Shown here one piece after another: positions 1 to 9,228 of a stretch of DNA of 64,000 nucleotides; position 1 is the stretch's first letter; the number at the start of each line of letters is the position of its first letter. This DNA comes from an uncultured Brachybacterium sp. (GTDB taxonomy: Bacteria; Actinomycetota; Actinomycetes; Actinomycetales; Dermabacteraceae): assembly GCF_947500705.1 (NCBI RefSeq), contig NZ_CANMSY010000004.1:186001-250000 (forward strand). Reading direction: 5' to 3'. A program made the translations under genes and the position numbers. Under the pieces are notes generated by a model that was not told where the DNA came from, ran no database searches, and was given only the letters and a program-made list of their open reading frames with translations.

Positions 1-330
1 GAAGCAGCCACCGGGCCAGCGCAGGTTCGGGATCCTCAGGGCGCGCAGCGCCGCCACCACGTCGTCGCGGATGCCTCGGGTGTTCGGGATCTCGGAGTCC
101 TCGCCCACGAAGAAGCCCTCGTAGATGCAGCGGCCAAGGTGCTCGGCGAAGTGGCCGTAGAGGTGGCGGCTGATCGTCGCGCCGGGCAGGTCGAGGTCCA
201 CGACCACGCGGGCGGGGCCGTCGGTGGGGGCGGCCGACGGTCCGGTCGAGCCGCTGGCGCGGGAGCCAGGGGTGGTCGAGGCGAGCGCGGAGGTGAGGTC
301 GGCGGCGAGGGTGGGGACGGAGTCGGTCAT
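1..330 (-). CDS. alpha-L-arabinofuranosidase, GH51 (N-terminal part, cut by window edge)
   Basis: Reading the minus strand from the ATG at 328-330 gives 110 codons that stay open to base 1, so the gene continues outside the window. After about 40 variable residues it reads [20 protein letters not shown] and ends in LRWPGGCF. This is the N-terminal (beta/alpha)8-barrel start of GH51 enzymes, which remove terminal alpha-L-arabinofuranosyl residues. No signal peptide is visible, so it is probably cytoplasmic. It lies downstream of a second GH51 gene on the same strand, with a strong hairpin between them. The two share the [10 protein letters not shown]-type segment but differ elsewhere, suggesting old paralogues with different side-chain preferences. 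The catalytic residues lie outside the window. Confidence 0.9.
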   Translation of the reverse strand, partial: MTDSVPTLAADLTSALASTTPGSRASGSTGPSAAPTDGPARVVVDLDLPGATISRHLYGHFAEHLGRCIYEGFFVGEDSEIPNTRGIRDDVVAALRALRIPNLRWPGGCF

Positions 331-369
331 GGGTGCTCCTGGAGCAGAGGTGCGGAAGCGGGTATGGGC

Positions 370-403
370 GGGGGCCGACGGACCGGCTGATCCGTCGGCC
401 CCC
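370..403 (-). terminator. intercistronic hairpin between the two GH51 genes
   Basis: A perfect 13-bp stem (370-382 with 391-403) closes an 8-nt loop, 7 bases after the stop of the upstream GH51 gene on the minus strand. There is no U-tract, as is common in high-GC actinobacteria. It may end transcription or only reduce read-through into the second GH51 gene. Confidence 0.7.
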
Positions 404-410
404 GAGGTGG

Positions 411-1931
411 TCAGGCCGAAGGACGGGCCAGGCGCACGAGCGACCAGGAGATCGCCGGCAGCGCGCCGACCAGGCGGCCACCCTCGAGGCGCACCGAGTC
501 GTTGGCCTCCGGCGACACGGTGTCGGGCGCATCCTTGGAGTTGGCCGCGTAGGGGTCCTCGTGGTGCAGGGTGACGGCCTCGATCAGCTCGAGATCGCCG
601 AAGGAGGAGAGGTCCGCATCCAGCGCGAGCTCCTCGGCGGTGCCGCGGTTGACGACGAACACGGACAGCGCGCCGTCCTCCTCGTCCCAGGTCGCGACGG
701 CGTCAGCCGCGGAGCTGGTGCCGAAGCGGGCGTTCTCGAAGGTGGGCGCGGTCAGGCGCACATCGAGCACCTCGCCGCGCGCGTGCTGGGAGGTGAGCGC
801 GAAGGGATGGAAGGTGGTCTGCTTCCAGGCCGCGCCGCCGGGCTCGGTCATGATCGGGGCGATCACGTTGACCAGCTGGGCGAGCGAGGCCGAGGCGACG
901 CGGTCACTGTGGCGCAGCAGGGAGATCAGCAGGTTGCCGAAGACCACCGCGTCCATCGCGTTGTAGGTGTCCTCGAGCAGCACCGGCGCGACGGGCCAGT
1001 CGTCCCCGCTCGGGGGACGGGACTCGGCGCGGTGCTGGTACCAGACGTTCCACTCGTCGAAGCTGACCATGATGTGCTTCTCGCGCTTGAGCTTCGCGCG
1101 CACGTGGTCCGCGGTCGCGACGACGGCGTCGATGAAGTGGTCCATGTCGTCCGCCGAGGCGAGGAAGGAGGCCTGGTCGCCGTCCTTCTCCGCGTAGTAG
1201 GCGTGGGCGGAGATCATGTCGACGTGGTCGTAGGCCTCGGTGAGGACCGTGTTCTCCCAGGCGGCGAAGGTCTCCATCGAGGAGCTCGAGGAGCCGCAGG
1301 CGATCAGCTCGAGATCCGGGTCCTCCTGGCGCATGGCGCGGGCGGCCTCGGTGGCCACGCGCGCGTACTCCTCGGCGGTCTTGTGGCCGGTCTGCCAGGG
1401 GCCGTCCATCTCGTTGCCCAGGCACCACATGCGGATGCCGTGGGACTCGGGGTGGCCGTTTGCGGCGCGCTGGTCCGAGAGGGCGATGCCCTGGGGGGCG
1501 TTCGCGTACTGGAGCACGTCGAGCGCCTCCTCGACGCCGCGGGTGCCGAGGTTCACCGCGTACATCGGCTCGACCTCCGCCTTCTTCGCCCAGGCCATGA
1601 ACTCGTCCAGGCCCACGGTATTGGGGTCGGTCGAGTGCCAGGCGAGGTCGTGGCGGGCGGGGCGCTCCTCGACCGGGCCCACGCCGTCCTCCCACTTGTA
1701 GCCGGAGACGAAGTTGCCGCCCGGGTAGCGCACGGAGCTCACACCGAGCTCGCGGGTCAGCGCGAGGACGTCGGAGCGGAAGCCGTCCTCGTCGGCCGAC
1801 GGATGGTCCGGCTCGAAGATGCCGGTGTAGACACAGCGGCCGAGGTGCTCGACGAAGGCACCGAAGGTGCGACGGCGCACGGGGGCGACCCGGAAGGCGG
1901 GGTTGAGAGTAAGGGTGACCTGCGATGACAT
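411..1931 (-). CDS. abfA: alpha-L-arabinofuranosidase, GH51
   Basis: The product of 506 aa is the usual length for a bacterial GH51 arabinofuranosidase, which acts on arabino-oligosaccharides from arabinan or arabinoxylan with retention of configuration. The start MSSQVTLTL is chosen because the protein then begins at the conserved beta-sandwich strand; an open frame continues upstream but lacks family similarity. The acid/base Glu174 lies in [10 protein letters not shown] and the nucleophile Glu293 in SFDEWNVWY. No signal peptide is seen, so it acts on imported oligomers. A CG-centred palindrome lies about 65-75 bp before the start and matches sites before the GH43 gene and two importer operons, which suggests common control by a LacI protein. 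Confidence 0.93.
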   Translation of the reverse strand: MSSQVTLTLNPAFRVAPVRRRTFGAFVEHLGRCVYTGIFEPDHPSADEDGFRSDVLALTRELGVSSVRYPGGNFVSGYKWEDGVGPVEERPARHDLAWHSTDPNTVGLDEFMAWAKKAEVEPMYAVNLGTRGVEEALDVLQYANAPQGIALSDQRAANGHPESHGIRMWCLGNEMDGPWQTGHKTAEEYARVATEAARAMRQEDPDLELIACGSSSSSMETFAAWENTVLTEAYDHVDMISAHAYYAEKDGDQASFLASADDMDHFIDAVVATADHVRAKLKREKHIMVSFDEWNVWYQHRAESRPPSGDDWPVAPVLLEDTYNAMDAVVFGNLLISLLRHSDRVASASLAQLVNVIAPIMTEPGGAAWKQTTFHPFALTSQHARGEVLDVRLTAPTFENARFGTSSAADAVATWDEEDGALSVFVVNRGTAEELALDADLSSFGDLELIEAVTLHHEDPYAANSKDAPDTVSPEANDSVRLEGGRLVGALPAISWSLVRLARPSA

Positions 1932-1994
1932 CAGTGTCTGCGTCCTTCGTGAGGGAGGGGCACGGGTGCGCGCTCGGGGCGCGGCGGCCAGTTC

Positions 1995-2006
1995 TGCAAC
2001 GTTGGA
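1995..2006 (-). promoter_or_regulatory. LacI-type operator candidate before abfA
   Basis: TGCAACGTTGGA contains the perfect palindrome CAACGTTG centred on CG. It matches the pattern T-n-CA-w-CGTTG-n-A found before the GH43 gene (6581-6594) and two binding-protein operons (11760-11773, 15436-15447). The promoter hexamers here are less clear than at those sites. Confidence 0.5.
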
Positions 2007-2041
2007 AGTAGCTTTCCACAGGCGGGGCGCGGCGTCAACGC

Positions 2042-2420
2042 GTGGCCGCGCGGGAGCAGCGACGAAGACACTTCGATCCGTGCCTCCACACCCCTCCTCT
2101 CGGCGGGGAGTCCGGGACCCTGAAGCTCGATCACCTGGACTCCTGCGCCCGCAGCGGCCAGGCGCATGGCCGCATCGCGGTCTTGCAGGCCGAGATCCTC
2201 GCGCACTCCCGGCTCCTGGACGGAGAGGTGGACACCGACGACGAGACCGCCGCGGAGCTGACCCGCCGGACCCCTCCCCACGGTGGAGGGACGGGCGATC
2301 ACAAGCGATGAGATGGAGGCCCTGGAGCGGGAGCTCCCGGTGCGCTACCTCATCGCCGGACCCGGCCGATGCCCCGTGACGTCGGGAATGACTCAGGCCA
2401 GGCGAAGTCCCCGGTGACAT
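2042..2420 (+). pseudogene. possible decayed gene in the 1932-2349 spacer
   Basis: The spacer before abfA has no convincing intact gene. One plus-strand frame from 2042 reads sensibly around DGEVDTDDETAAELTRR and then stops at 2311. A different frame from about 2285 reads EMEALERELPVRYLIAGPG and stops near 2420. The change of the plausible frame suggests a frameshifted remnant, partly overlapping the end of the convergent gene. No family is recognised, and random open frames are common at this GC content, so this is a weak call. Confidence 0.2.
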
Positions 2421-2847
2421 GTACGGTCACCAGGCCGTTCTCGGATTTGTAGAGCGAGATCCGGATCCAGGCGTAGTTCTTGCCGACGAGCGGCACCGCC
2501 TCATGCAGGAGCGCAGCCATCGGGCCGAGCAGCCACTGCTGCTGGTCACCCTCGCCCTCCGGCCACACGCCGAACAGTGAATAGTCCTCCGGATTGACAT
2601 AGACATCGGCCCCCGAGCGGACGATGTTGCGGGCATCGTCGAGCTCGATATCCCACTCGGCCAGGTGGAGCAGCTCGCCGGAAGGGTGTCGCAGGAGTTG
2701 CATGTCCTCGCCATCGAAGTCCCCCGGGACCATGCGGGCATACTTCTCCAGGGGATCGACGCCGCGATGCACCTCGTCCACGATCTCCCGCATCGTGCCG
2801 GCCCATCCACCGTTCCTGCCGCTCTTGGACGACCGTGCTTTGCTCAT
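2350..2847 (-). CDS. hypothetical protein
   Basis: The product is 165 aa, acidic and soluble, with no signal peptide or membrane segment. The start ATG at 2847 is preceded by AGGAGGT at good spacing. The middle has the look of a small folded domain (EYARMVPGDFD-like start, YSLFGVWPEGEG, then ISLYKSENGLVTVHVTGDF). No family is recognised. Base composition looks lower in GC at third positions than the flanking sugar genes, which suggests recent acquisition together with its divergent neighbour. Small acidic proteins of this kind are often immunity proteins, but nothing here proves that. The C-terminal residues overlap decayed sequence and may not be original. Confidence 0.6.
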   Translation of the reverse strand: MSKARSSKSGRNGGWAGTMREIVDEVHRGVDPLEKYARMVPGDFDGEDMQLLRHPSGELLHLAEWDIELDDARNIVRSGADVYVNPEDYSLFGVWPEGEGDQQQWLLGPMAALLHEAVPLVGKNYAWIRISLYKSENGLVTVHVTGDFAWPESFPTSRGIGRVRR

Positions 2848-3084
2848 GCCCGGTGCACCTCCTCGTGCCGATCCGCCTCACTGTCAGCACAGCATGCGTC
2901 CCGATCTCACAGCCGTCCAGTCCCTTTCGCTGCCGGTCGAGATCAGCATGCCTGGGAGATTCTCCGAGAGGCTCGCGGACACGTCCCGAGCGGGTTCCTG
3001 CCACGCCAGCGAACTCGTGCGAGCTGGCTTATCGTTCGAGGAAGGGCCGCGGTGGCCGCGGTCGGACTCTGGGAAGGGGCCTCG

Positions 3085-3732
3085 ATGCTCACCAGACGCG
3101 AGAGAGAGCGCGCTGAGGAGAACCGTGCCGCTCTCGACAAGGTGCGGCAGAGCATCGCCCCTCATCTCCGAGCGGCGGGCTTCCGCAAAGCGAGCATCAA
3201 CACCTGGCGGTTGGATCTCGCCGAGATCGCCGTGCGCCTCCAGCTGGAGCTGGGCTCACGCCCATCTGGCCCGTGGGCGGCCGTGGGCGGGGAACTGCAG
3301 GCGATCGTGGCTGCATCACCGACCCCAGCGACGCCGTTTCGTGAGTGCATCTTCGACAGCCAGCTCGAGCTAGCTCGCCGCGAAACCGCGTATCAGGTCT
3401 CTTCTGAAGCGGACCGCTCCGACTTCCTCGATGACCTCATCGAGCATTCGCTGCCGTGGTTGTTGAAGTACGAGAGGTTCGACGACGTGTGGCGCGCCCT
3501 GCTCCATGCGGAGCTGCCCAGCGCGATGATCCCAGCTCGACCAGCTCGGCCGAAGCAGCACGCGCGAGAGGCGCTCGAGGTGGCCTTCAACCATCAGCTG
3601 GGTCCTGCCTACATCGATGAGGCCGTTGCGTACAGCTGGGACCGCGGCTTCGCCTTCGACCCATCATCGTTCGGCAGCGACATGTCAGAGATCGTAGTCC
3701 GGCTGCCGCTCAGCGGCGATCGACGACCCTGA
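3085..3732 (+). CDS. hypothetical protein, DUF4304-like
   Basis: The product is 215 aa. The ATG at 3085 follows a GGGAAGGGG ribosome site; a longer upstream frame lacks similarity and overlaps the divergent gene. Residues about 15-60 (IAPHLRAAGFRK, then NTWRLDLAEIAVRLQLELG) resemble the DUF4304 pattern of a GF-K motif followed by paired strands. The rest (FLDDLIEHSLPWLLKYE) is mostly helical. Function is unknown. It is divergent from the unrecognised gene at 2350-2847, is followed by a hairpin at 3782-3819, and has less extreme codon use than its neighbours. The family assignment is tentative. Confidence 0.6.
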   Translation: MLTRRERERAEENRAALDKVRQSIAPHLRAAGFRKASINTWRLDLAEIAVRLQLELGSRPSGPWAAVGGELQAIVAASPTPATPFRECIFDSQLELARRETAYQVSSEADRSDFLDDLIEHSLPWLLKYERFDDVWRALLHAELPSAMIPARPARPKQHAREALEVAFNHQLGPAYIDEAVAYSWDRGFAFDPSSFGSDMSEIVVRLPLSGDRRP

Positions 3733-3781
3733 CCTCCACCCCGTCCGCGCCCGCGTCCGCGCCCGCGCCACGCCTGACCTA

Positions 3782-3819
3782 TCCCCCAGTTCCGCCCAGA
3801 TCTGAGCGGAATCGGGGGA
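3782..3819 (+). terminator. hairpin after the DUF4304-like gene
   Basis: Arms tcccccagttccgc and gcggaatcggggga pair over 14 positions with two mismatches, and the loop contains the palindrome CAGATCTG. It lies about 50 bases after the stop at 3732, so it is a likely terminator. Confidence 0.6.
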
Positions 3820-4019
3820 GAGGACAGCGCCGGGACGGCTCGTCGGCCACTACCGCCAGTCCGCGACGGTCGCGCACACCCCGGGCGGCGCGCCGCCGAC
3901 GCGCTCGTCAAGAGCACCGACCTCCCGCGGTGCCGGCAGTACGAGCTGTTCCGGGCGTCCTGATGTGAGGTGCGAATCGCGCCCGCCGCGGGCGACCCGT
4001 CAATGCGAGAATCGACCTC

Positions 4020-5105
4020 ATGCCCTCTCGCTCCACCTCCGGCCAGCGGCGTCCGCCTGCGCTGCGCGATGTCGCCGAGCTTGCGGGCGTCTCCATCAAG
4101 ACCGTCTCCAACGTGGTCAACGACTATCCCCACGTACGGGATTCCACGCGCGAGAAGGTGCGCGAGGCGATCCTGCAGGTCGGCTACCGGCCCCAGGTGG
4201 CCGCCCGGCAGCTGCGCACCGGCGCCAGCGGGGTCATCACCCTCGCGGTCCCCTCGCTGACCTTCTCGTACTTCTCTGACCTCTCCCAGCGCTTCATCGA
4301 CGAGGCTCAGCGCCGCGGCCAGACAGTCGTGCTGCATTCGACCTCCGCCGGTCCGGAGGCCGAGCGCACCGTGCTCGAGGGGTTCCAGCGCGTCTTCGGC
4401 GACGGCGTGATCTTCAATCCGCTGTTCCTCGAGGAAGAGCAGTACGCCCGGATGCTCCGCACCACCCAGCCCACCGTGTTCATCGGCGAGCACCTGCCGG
4501 AGGCGCTCCCCGAGGGCAGCGATTACGTGCGGATCGACAACCGAGCCGCCTCCTTCGAGGCGACAACCCACCTGCTCGAGGCAGGCCGTCGACGCCTGGC
4601 CTTCATCGGTGCGATCGCCACTGAGCGAGGCCGGCAGCCGCACAGCTCCGGCACGCTGCGACGTGACGGCTTCCTCGCCGCGCTGCGCGAGCACGGGCTC
4701 TCGGCGGGCGACGAGGCGGTGCAGGCCGTGGACGACTGGCACCGGCCCGACGGCTTCGAAGGAGCGAACATCCTGCTGGATCGCTTCGCGGAGGTGGACG
4801 GCATCGTCTGCGGCAACGACGACCTGGCGATCGGCGTGCTCGCCGCGCTTCGCCGCCGCGGCCGGCGCGTGCCCGAGGACGTCGCCGTGATCGGCTACGA
4901 CGACACCCCCGATGCCCCCTTCGCCTCTCCGCCGCTGAGCACGATCTCCCCGGACAAGGAGACGCTCGCCCGCACCGCCCTGGACCTGCTCAGCGAACGC
5001 ATCCAGGGTCACGACGGGCCGCCGCGCGTGATCGACGCCCCGTACCGGCTCGTGATGCGCGAGTCCACCACTGTCGCGATCCAGACCGCCATCGAGAAGG
5101 AGTGA
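4020..5105 (+). CDS. LacI family transcriptional regulator
   Basis: The product of 361 aa has a LacI helix-turn-helix near residues 14-35 ([20 protein letters not shown]) and a periplasmic-binding-protein-like sugar domain to the end. DNA-contact residues and the hinge ([10 protein letters not shown]) are intact. Its position inside the arabinan block makes it the best candidate for the T-n-CA-w-CGTTG-n-A sites before abfA, the GH43 gene and the two importer operons, with arabinose or an arabino-oligosaccharide as a plausible inducer; this is inference. The downstream thyA begins 4 bases after its stop, so the regulator probably shares a transcript with folate genes, which is unusual. No matching operator was seen just before its own start. 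Confidence 0.92.
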   Translation: MPSRSTSGQRRPPALRDVAELAGVSIKTVSNVVNDYPHVRDSTREKVREAILQVGYRPQVAARQLRTGASGVITLAVPSLTFSYFSDLSQRFIDEAQRRGQTVVLHSTSAGPEAERTVLEGFQRVFGDGVIFNPLFLEEEQYARMLRTTQPTVFIGEHLPEALPEGSDYVRIDNRAASFEATTHLLEAGRRRLAFIGAIATERGRQPHSSGTLRRDGFLAALREHGLSAGDEAVQAVDDWHRPDGFEGANILLDRFAEVDGIVCGNDDLAIGVLAALRRRGRRVPEDVAVIGYDDTPDAPFASPPLSTISPDKETLARTALDLLSERIQGHDGPPRVIDAPYRLVMRESTTVAIQTAIEKE

Positions 5106-5109
5106 CGCG

Positions 5110-5913
5110 ATGAGCATCCCCACCCCCTACGAGGACCTGCTGCGCGAGGTCATGGAGACCGGCAATGCCAAGAGCGACCGCACCGGCACCGGCACCCGCA
5201 GCCTGTTCGGCAAGCAGATCCGCTTCGATCTCTCCGAGGGCTTCCCGCTGATCACCACCAAGCGGGTGCACACCCGCTCGATCATCCTCGAGCTGCTGTG
5301 GTTCCTGCGCGGGGACACCAATGTGCGCTGGCTGCAGGAGCACGGGGTGACGATCTGGGACGAATGGGCCGACGAGAACGGCGACCTGGGCCCCGTCTAC
5401 GGCGCGCAGTGGCGTTCCTGGCCCACCCCCGGCGGCGGGGTGATCGACCAGATCAGCGACGTCATCGAGCAGATCCGCACGAATCCCGACTCGCGCCGGC
5501 TGATCGTCTCCGCCTGGAACCCGGCGGACATCCCGAAGATGGCGCTCGCCCCCTGCCATGCGCTGTTCCAGTTCGAGGTGCACGACGGGAAGCTCTCCTG
5601 CCAGCTGTACCAGCGCAGCGCCGACCTCTTCCTCGGGGTGCCCTTCAACATCGCCAGCTACGCGCTGCTCACCCACATGATCGCCCAGCAGACGGATCTC
5701 GAGGTCGGGGACTTCATCTGGACCGGCGGGGACTGCCACATCTACGACAACCACCACGAGCAGGTCACCCGGCAGCTCTCGCGCGAGCCGTTCCCGTACC
5801 CGACGCTGCGGATCGCCCGCCGGCCGGAGTCGATCTTCGGCTACGAGCTCGAGGACTTCGAGATCCTCGACTACCAGCATCACAAGGGCATCAAGGCCCC
5901 GGTGGCGGTGTGA
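5110..5913 (+). CDS. thyA: thymidylate synthase
   Basis: The product of 267 aa matches the length of bacterial ThyA, which makes dTMP from dUMP using methylene-tetrahydrofolate. The catalytic Cys149 is in [15 protein letters not shown]-type nucleotide contacts ([10 protein letters not shown]) and [12 protein letters not shown] are conserved. AAGGAG lies just before the ATG. The stop overlaps the GTG start of the dihydrofolate reductase gene, the classic thyA-folA pair that recycles dihydrofolate. The upstream neighbour is a LacI regulator 4 bases away rather than another folate gene. Confidence 0.98.
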   Translation: MSIPTPYEDLLREVMETGNAKSDRTGTGTRSLFGKQIRFDLSEGFPLITTKRVHTRSIILELLWFLRGDTNVRWLQEHGVTIWDEWADENGDLGPVYGAQWRSWPTPGGGVIDQISDVIEQIRTNPDSRRLIVSAWNPADIPKMALAPCHALFQFEVHDGKLSCQLYQRSADLFLGVPFNIASYALLTHMIAQQTDLEVGDFIWTGGDCHIYDNHHEQVTRQLSREPFPYPTLRIARRPESIFGYELEDFEILDYQHHKGIKAPVAV

Positions 5914-6494
5914 GCACGGCGGCCAACGGGACGACGCATCGCGGGGCCGACACCGCGGCCCGCCCTGCAGCCGATGACCCGGCGACGCCGCGGATCGGAA
6001 TGATCTGGGCCCAGGCCCGCGGAGGCGTGATCGGCGCGAGCGGCACCATGCCCTGGCACCTCCCGGAGGATCTGCGACACTTCCGGAGCACCACCTCCGG
6101 CTGCCCGGTCGTGATGGGACGGCGCACCTGGGACTCCTTCCCTTCGCGGTTCCGCCCACTGCCGGGACGTACGAACATCGTCATCACCCGGGACGACGCC
6201 CTCGGGCTGACCGGCGCGGTGCGGGCGCGCTCGCTGCCGGAGGCCCTGGAGCTCGCCGCGACCGAGGCGGGCCCTGACGGGACCATCTGGGTGATCGGCG
6301 GCGGGTCGATCTACGCGGACGCGATCGCGGCCGCGGAGCTGCTGGTGGTCACCGAGATCGACCTCGACGTTGACGGCGACACCACCGCGCCGCAGATCTC
6401 TGCGGAGTTCTCCCTGCAGAGCGCCGACCCGGCCGAGGGCTGGCACGAGGCGACCAACGGCCTGCGCTACCGGATCCTCACCTACCGCCGCTGA
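5910..6494 (+). CDS. folA: dihydrofolate reductase
   Basis: The product is 194 aa from a GTG start that overlaps the thyA stop (GTGA). After about 30 extra N-terminal residues it has the DHFR core: [29 protein letters not shown] carries the Pro-Trp and acidic active-site residue, and the NADPH-binding segments [10 protein letters not shown] and [13 protein letters not shown] follow. It reduces dihydrofolate, consistent with coupling to ThyA. The N-terminal extension ([13 protein letters not shown]) is low-complexity; an internal start near the core is possible but none has a clear ribosome site. Confidence 0.96.
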   Translation: MSTAANGTTHRGADTAARPAADDPATPRIGMIWAQARGGVIGASGTMPWHLPEDLRHFRSTTSGCPVVMGRRTWDSFPSRFRPLPGRTNIVITRDDALGLTGAVRARSLPEALELAATEAGPDGTIWVIGGGSIYADAIAAAELLVVTEIDLDVDGDTTAPQISAEFSLQSADPAEGWHEATNGLRYRILTYRR

Positions 6495-6568
6495 CGCCGA
6501 ACGGGTATGCGGGCTGCCGCTCGGCACCCGCGCCCCGCCGTTCTGCCCACCGAGCCTGGGCAATACTC

Positions 6569-6597
6569 TTGCGCGGTATTTTTCAACGTTGTAACGT
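6569..6597 (+). promoter_or_regulatory. promoter with LacI-type operator before the GH43 gene
   Basis: TTGCGC (6569-6574), 17 bases, then TAACGT (6592-6597) form a plausible sigma-70-type promoter. The operator TTTCAACGTTGTAA (6581-6594) covers the end of the spacer and the start of the -10. Its centre lies 4.5 bases before the -10, the same geometry as at 11757-11785 and 15432-15460. The transcript would have a leader of about 140 nt. Confidence 0.6.
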
Positions 6598-6743
6598 CGG
6601 ACTCGGCGCGATGACCCTCGAACGGCCCGTCGCGCTCCCCGCGCTCACCTCCCGCAACCCTGCGACCTCCTCCCCGGAACGGAACCGTCGAGCGCGGCGC
6701 CCGGCCATTGGGCGGCCCCGGGGACTCGACGAAGGAGTTGAGC

Positions 6744-8228
6744 ATGGCGACCATCTCACGACGCGGCCTGTTCGCCGCCACTGCGACCCTGTCCACCGCA
6801 GCCGGGGGCGTCGCGCTCGGCGCGGGCCCCGCCGGCGCCCGACCACCGGGAGTCCCGCCGCTCCCGACTCCCTCTTTCACCGAGATCTCGGTGCACGACC
6901 CCTCGGTGATCGTCACCGAGCAGGGCTTCCACGTGTTCGGCTCCCATCTGGCCGCCGCCCGCAGCGAGGACCTCCTGCACTGGGAGGGTGTCGCGGATCT
7001 CGTGACCCCGGAGAACCCGCTGTTCGAGGACGTCACCCAGGAGCTCGCCGAGGCCTTCGCCTGGGCGAACACCGACACCCTGTGGGCGGCCGATGTCAGC
7101 GAGACCCCCGACGGACGCTTCCGGATGTACTACTGCGCCTGCGAGGGTTCCTCGCCGCGCTCGGCGATGGGCACCGCGATCGCCGACCATGTCGAGGGCC
7201 CCTATCGGGACGAAGGGATCTTCCTGCGCTCGGGGATGTGGGACCAGCCCAGCGAGGACGGCGAGATCTACGACGCCCGGATCCACCCCAACGCCATCGA
7301 CCCGCACGCCTTCGTGGACGCCGACGGCCTCCACCGCCTGGTCTACGGCTCGTACTCGGGTGGGATCTTCCTGCTCGACCTCGACCCCGCCACCGGGCAG
7401 CCCACGCCCGGCCAGGGGTACGGGATCCACCTCATCGGCGGCAACCACGCCCGCATCGAGGCCCCCTACATCCTGCACTCGCGGGCAGCCGGCTACTACT
7501 ACCTGCTGCTCACCTTCGGCGGCCTGGACGCGAACGGCGGGTACAACGTGCGGGTGGGCCGCTCCCGCGCCGTGGAAGGCCCGTATCTCGACCCGATGGG
7601 GCAGGACCTGCGCGAGGCGAAGGCTGATCCCACGCTGCCACTGTTCGACGATGCGTCCATCGAGCCCTACGGGGCGAAGCTGCTGGGCAACCATCGCTAT
7701 GCGGATGCCACCGAGGACGGGCCGGGCTCCGGCTACGTCTCCCCCGGTCACGTCTCCGCCTGGAGCAGCCCCGAGGAGAAGGACACCTTCCTCTTCCTCC
7801 ACAGCAGGTTCCCCGGCACCGGCGAGCTCCACCAGGTCCGCGTGCATCGGATGCACATCAGCCGCGACGGCTGGCCGGTGATCTCGCCCCATCGCTACGC
7901 GGGAGAGCCTCCCGCCGAGGAGCACGGCGCCCTTCCCCACCGCTCGGAGCTCGAGGGTGCCTGGCAGCTTGTGGACCACGGCCGGGAGATCAGCGCGGAG
8001 GTGACCCCGTCCCATTCGGTCCGGCTGCACCGCGACGGGACGATCACCGGCACTGTCAGCGGCCGCTGGCGGCTCACGGGCAGGTACCGGGCCACAGTGG
8101 TGCTCGAGGGCGAGACCTTCGAGGGGGTCTTCACCCGCGGGTGGCGGGAGAGCGCCGGCGCCTGGACCCTCACCTTCAGCGTGCTGGGCGGGGACGGTCG
8201 CAGCCTCTGGGGCACGAAGGAGCTCTGA
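6744..8228 (+). CDS. endo-alpha-1,5-L-arabinanase, GH43, Tat-exported
   Basis: The product is 494 aa. The ATG at 6744 follows GAAGGAG and starts with MATISRRGLFAATATLSTAA, a twin-arginine signal (SRRGLF) with a cleavage region near residues 30-34. The catalytic domain opens with the GH43 base VHDPSVIV (Asp52) and continues with DPHAFVDADG and the acid region GNHARIEAPYI. Residues about 390-494 (ELEGAWQLVDHG to LWGTKEL) resemble the beta-barrel C-terminal domain of Abn2-type arabinanases (GH43_C). It would cut the arabinan backbone outside the cell, feeding the two adjacent importers. It is convergent with the permease operon across a shared terminator. Confidence 0.9.
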   Translation: MATISRRGLFAATATLSTAAGGVALGAGPAGARPPGVPPLPTPSFTEISVHDPSVIVTEQGFHVFGSHLAAARSEDLLHWEGVADLVTPENPLFEDVTQELAEAFAWANTDTLWAADVSETPDGRFRMYYCACEGSSPRSAMGTAIADHVEGPYRDEGIFLRSGMWDQPSEDGEIYDARIHPNAIDPHAFVDADGLHRLVYGSYSGGIFLLDLDPATGQPTPGQGYGIHLIGGNHARIEAPYILHSRAAGYYYLLLTFGGLDANGGYNVRVGRSRAVEGPYLDPMGQDLREAKADPTLPLFDDASIEPYGAKLLGNHRYADATEDGPGSGYVSPGHVSAWSSPEEKDTFLFLHSRFPGTGELHQVRVHRMHISRDGWPVISPHRYAGEPPAEEHGALPHRSELEGAWQLVDHGREISAEVTPSHSVRLHRDGTITGTVSGRWRLTGRYRATVVLEGETFEGVFTRGWRESAGAWTLTFSVLGGDGRSLWGTKEL

Positions 8229-8250
8229 GCGCGCGACGCCGCGACGCAGA

Positions 8251-8298
8251 CAGCGCCCGCCGGTTCCGCAGCGTGAGCTGCGACGCCGGCGGGCGCTG
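8251..8298. terminator. bidirectional terminator
   Basis: Arms of 22 nt (8251-8272 and 8277-8298) pair with about three mismatches around a GTGA tetraloop, between two convergent genes. It can serve both strands. Confidence 0.75.
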
Positions 8299-8304
8299 CG
8301 GGGC

Positions 8305-9228
8305 TCAGCTGCCGGCGATGCCGGTGGTGGCGATGCCCTTGATGATCTGGCGCTGGAAGAACATGAACACCACGATCAGCGGCAGCGCGGCGAGCACGGC
8401 CTGGGCCATGTTCTGCGCGTACTGGATGCCGTAGGCGCTGATCACCGTCTGCAGGCCGGTGGGCAGCGTCATCAGGTTCGAGTCGTTGACGACGATGAAC
8501 GGCCACAGGAAGTTGTTCCAGGCGCCGATGAACACGAAGATCGCGACGGCGCCCAGGATCGGCCGCGACAGCGGCAGCACGATCGACCAGAGGATCCGCA
8601 GGCGGCTCGCACCGTCCATGAGGGCGGCCTCCTCCAGCTCGAAGGGGATCTGGTCGAAGAACTTCTTGAGGATGAACACCATCGGGGCGGCGACCACCTG
8701 CGGCAGGATGATGCCCCAGTAGGTGTCCACCAGGTTCAGATTGAGCATCAGGTGGAACAGCGGCACGATGAGGATCTGCCCGGGGATCATGATCGAGGCG
8801 ACGATCAGGGTGATCAGCATCTGCCTCCCCGCGAACCGCAGGCGCGACAGCGCATAGCCGGCCAGGGCGGAGATCGCCACGGTGATCAGGGTGACCGCCG
8901 CCGAGGTGATCAGGCTGTTCCATGCCCAGCGGGGCACCAGGCCCTCGGAGAGCACGTTGACGTAGGCCTGGAGCGTGAAGCCGTTCTCCGGGACGATCGT
9001 CACCGGCATCGCGGCGGCCTCGGCCTCGTTCTTGAACGAGGTGAGCGTGGCCCACAGCACGGGCGTCAGCCACGCCAGTGCCAGAACGGCGAGGATCACG
9101 AAGGCGAGGATGCGGGCCGGAGCCGGTGCGCGCCGTCGGGACCGGGTTCCCGTCGCCGCCAGGGTGGGAGCCTTCACCGCGGGGACGGCTTTGCTCAGGG
9201 CAGGGCTGGTGGGGGTCGCGGCGCTCAT
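8305..9228 (-). CDS. sugar ABC transporter permease, MalG/AraQ type
   Basis: The product is 307 aa with six predicted membrane segments, from ILAFVILAVLALAWL near residue 40 to LPLIVVFMFFQRQ near the end. The EAA loop reads EEAALMDGASRLRIL followed by IVLPL, the contact for the ATPase. The C-terminus QRQIIKGIATTGIAGS is typical of carbohydrate uptake family 1. The start is chosen at 9228, where ATGA overlaps the stop of the upstream permease. With 9225-10175 and the binding protein at 10282-11676 it forms one importer; no ATPase gene is present, so a shared MsiK-like ATPase elsewhere is expected. Confidence 0.92.
   Translation of the reverse strand: MSAATPTSPALSKAVPAVKAPTLAATGTRSRRRAPAPARILAFVILAVLALAWLTPVLWATLTSFKNEAEAAAMPVTIVPENGFTLQAYVNVLSEGLVPRWAWNSLITSAAVTLITVAISALAGYALSRLRFAGRQMLITLIVASIMIPGQILIVPLFHLMLNLNLVDTYWGIILPQVVAAPMVFILKKFFDQIPFELEEAALMDGASRLRILWSIVLPLSRPILGAVAIFVFIGAWNNFLWPFIVVNDSNLMTLPTGLQTVISAYGIQYAQNMAQAVLAALPLIVVFMFFQRQIIKGIATTGIAGS

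Noticed and set aside
333-1928. A 531-codon plus-strand open frame
   Set aside because: It is antisense to the GH51 gene, whose catalytic motifs are intact. The translation is the usual Gly/Val/Arg-rich shadow of high-GC DNA.
3843-3962. Possible coding remnant before the LacI gene
   Set aside because: Short peptides in two frames look protein-like, but no family is recognised and no frame is open for long. It is mentioned as a border of the accessory patch only.
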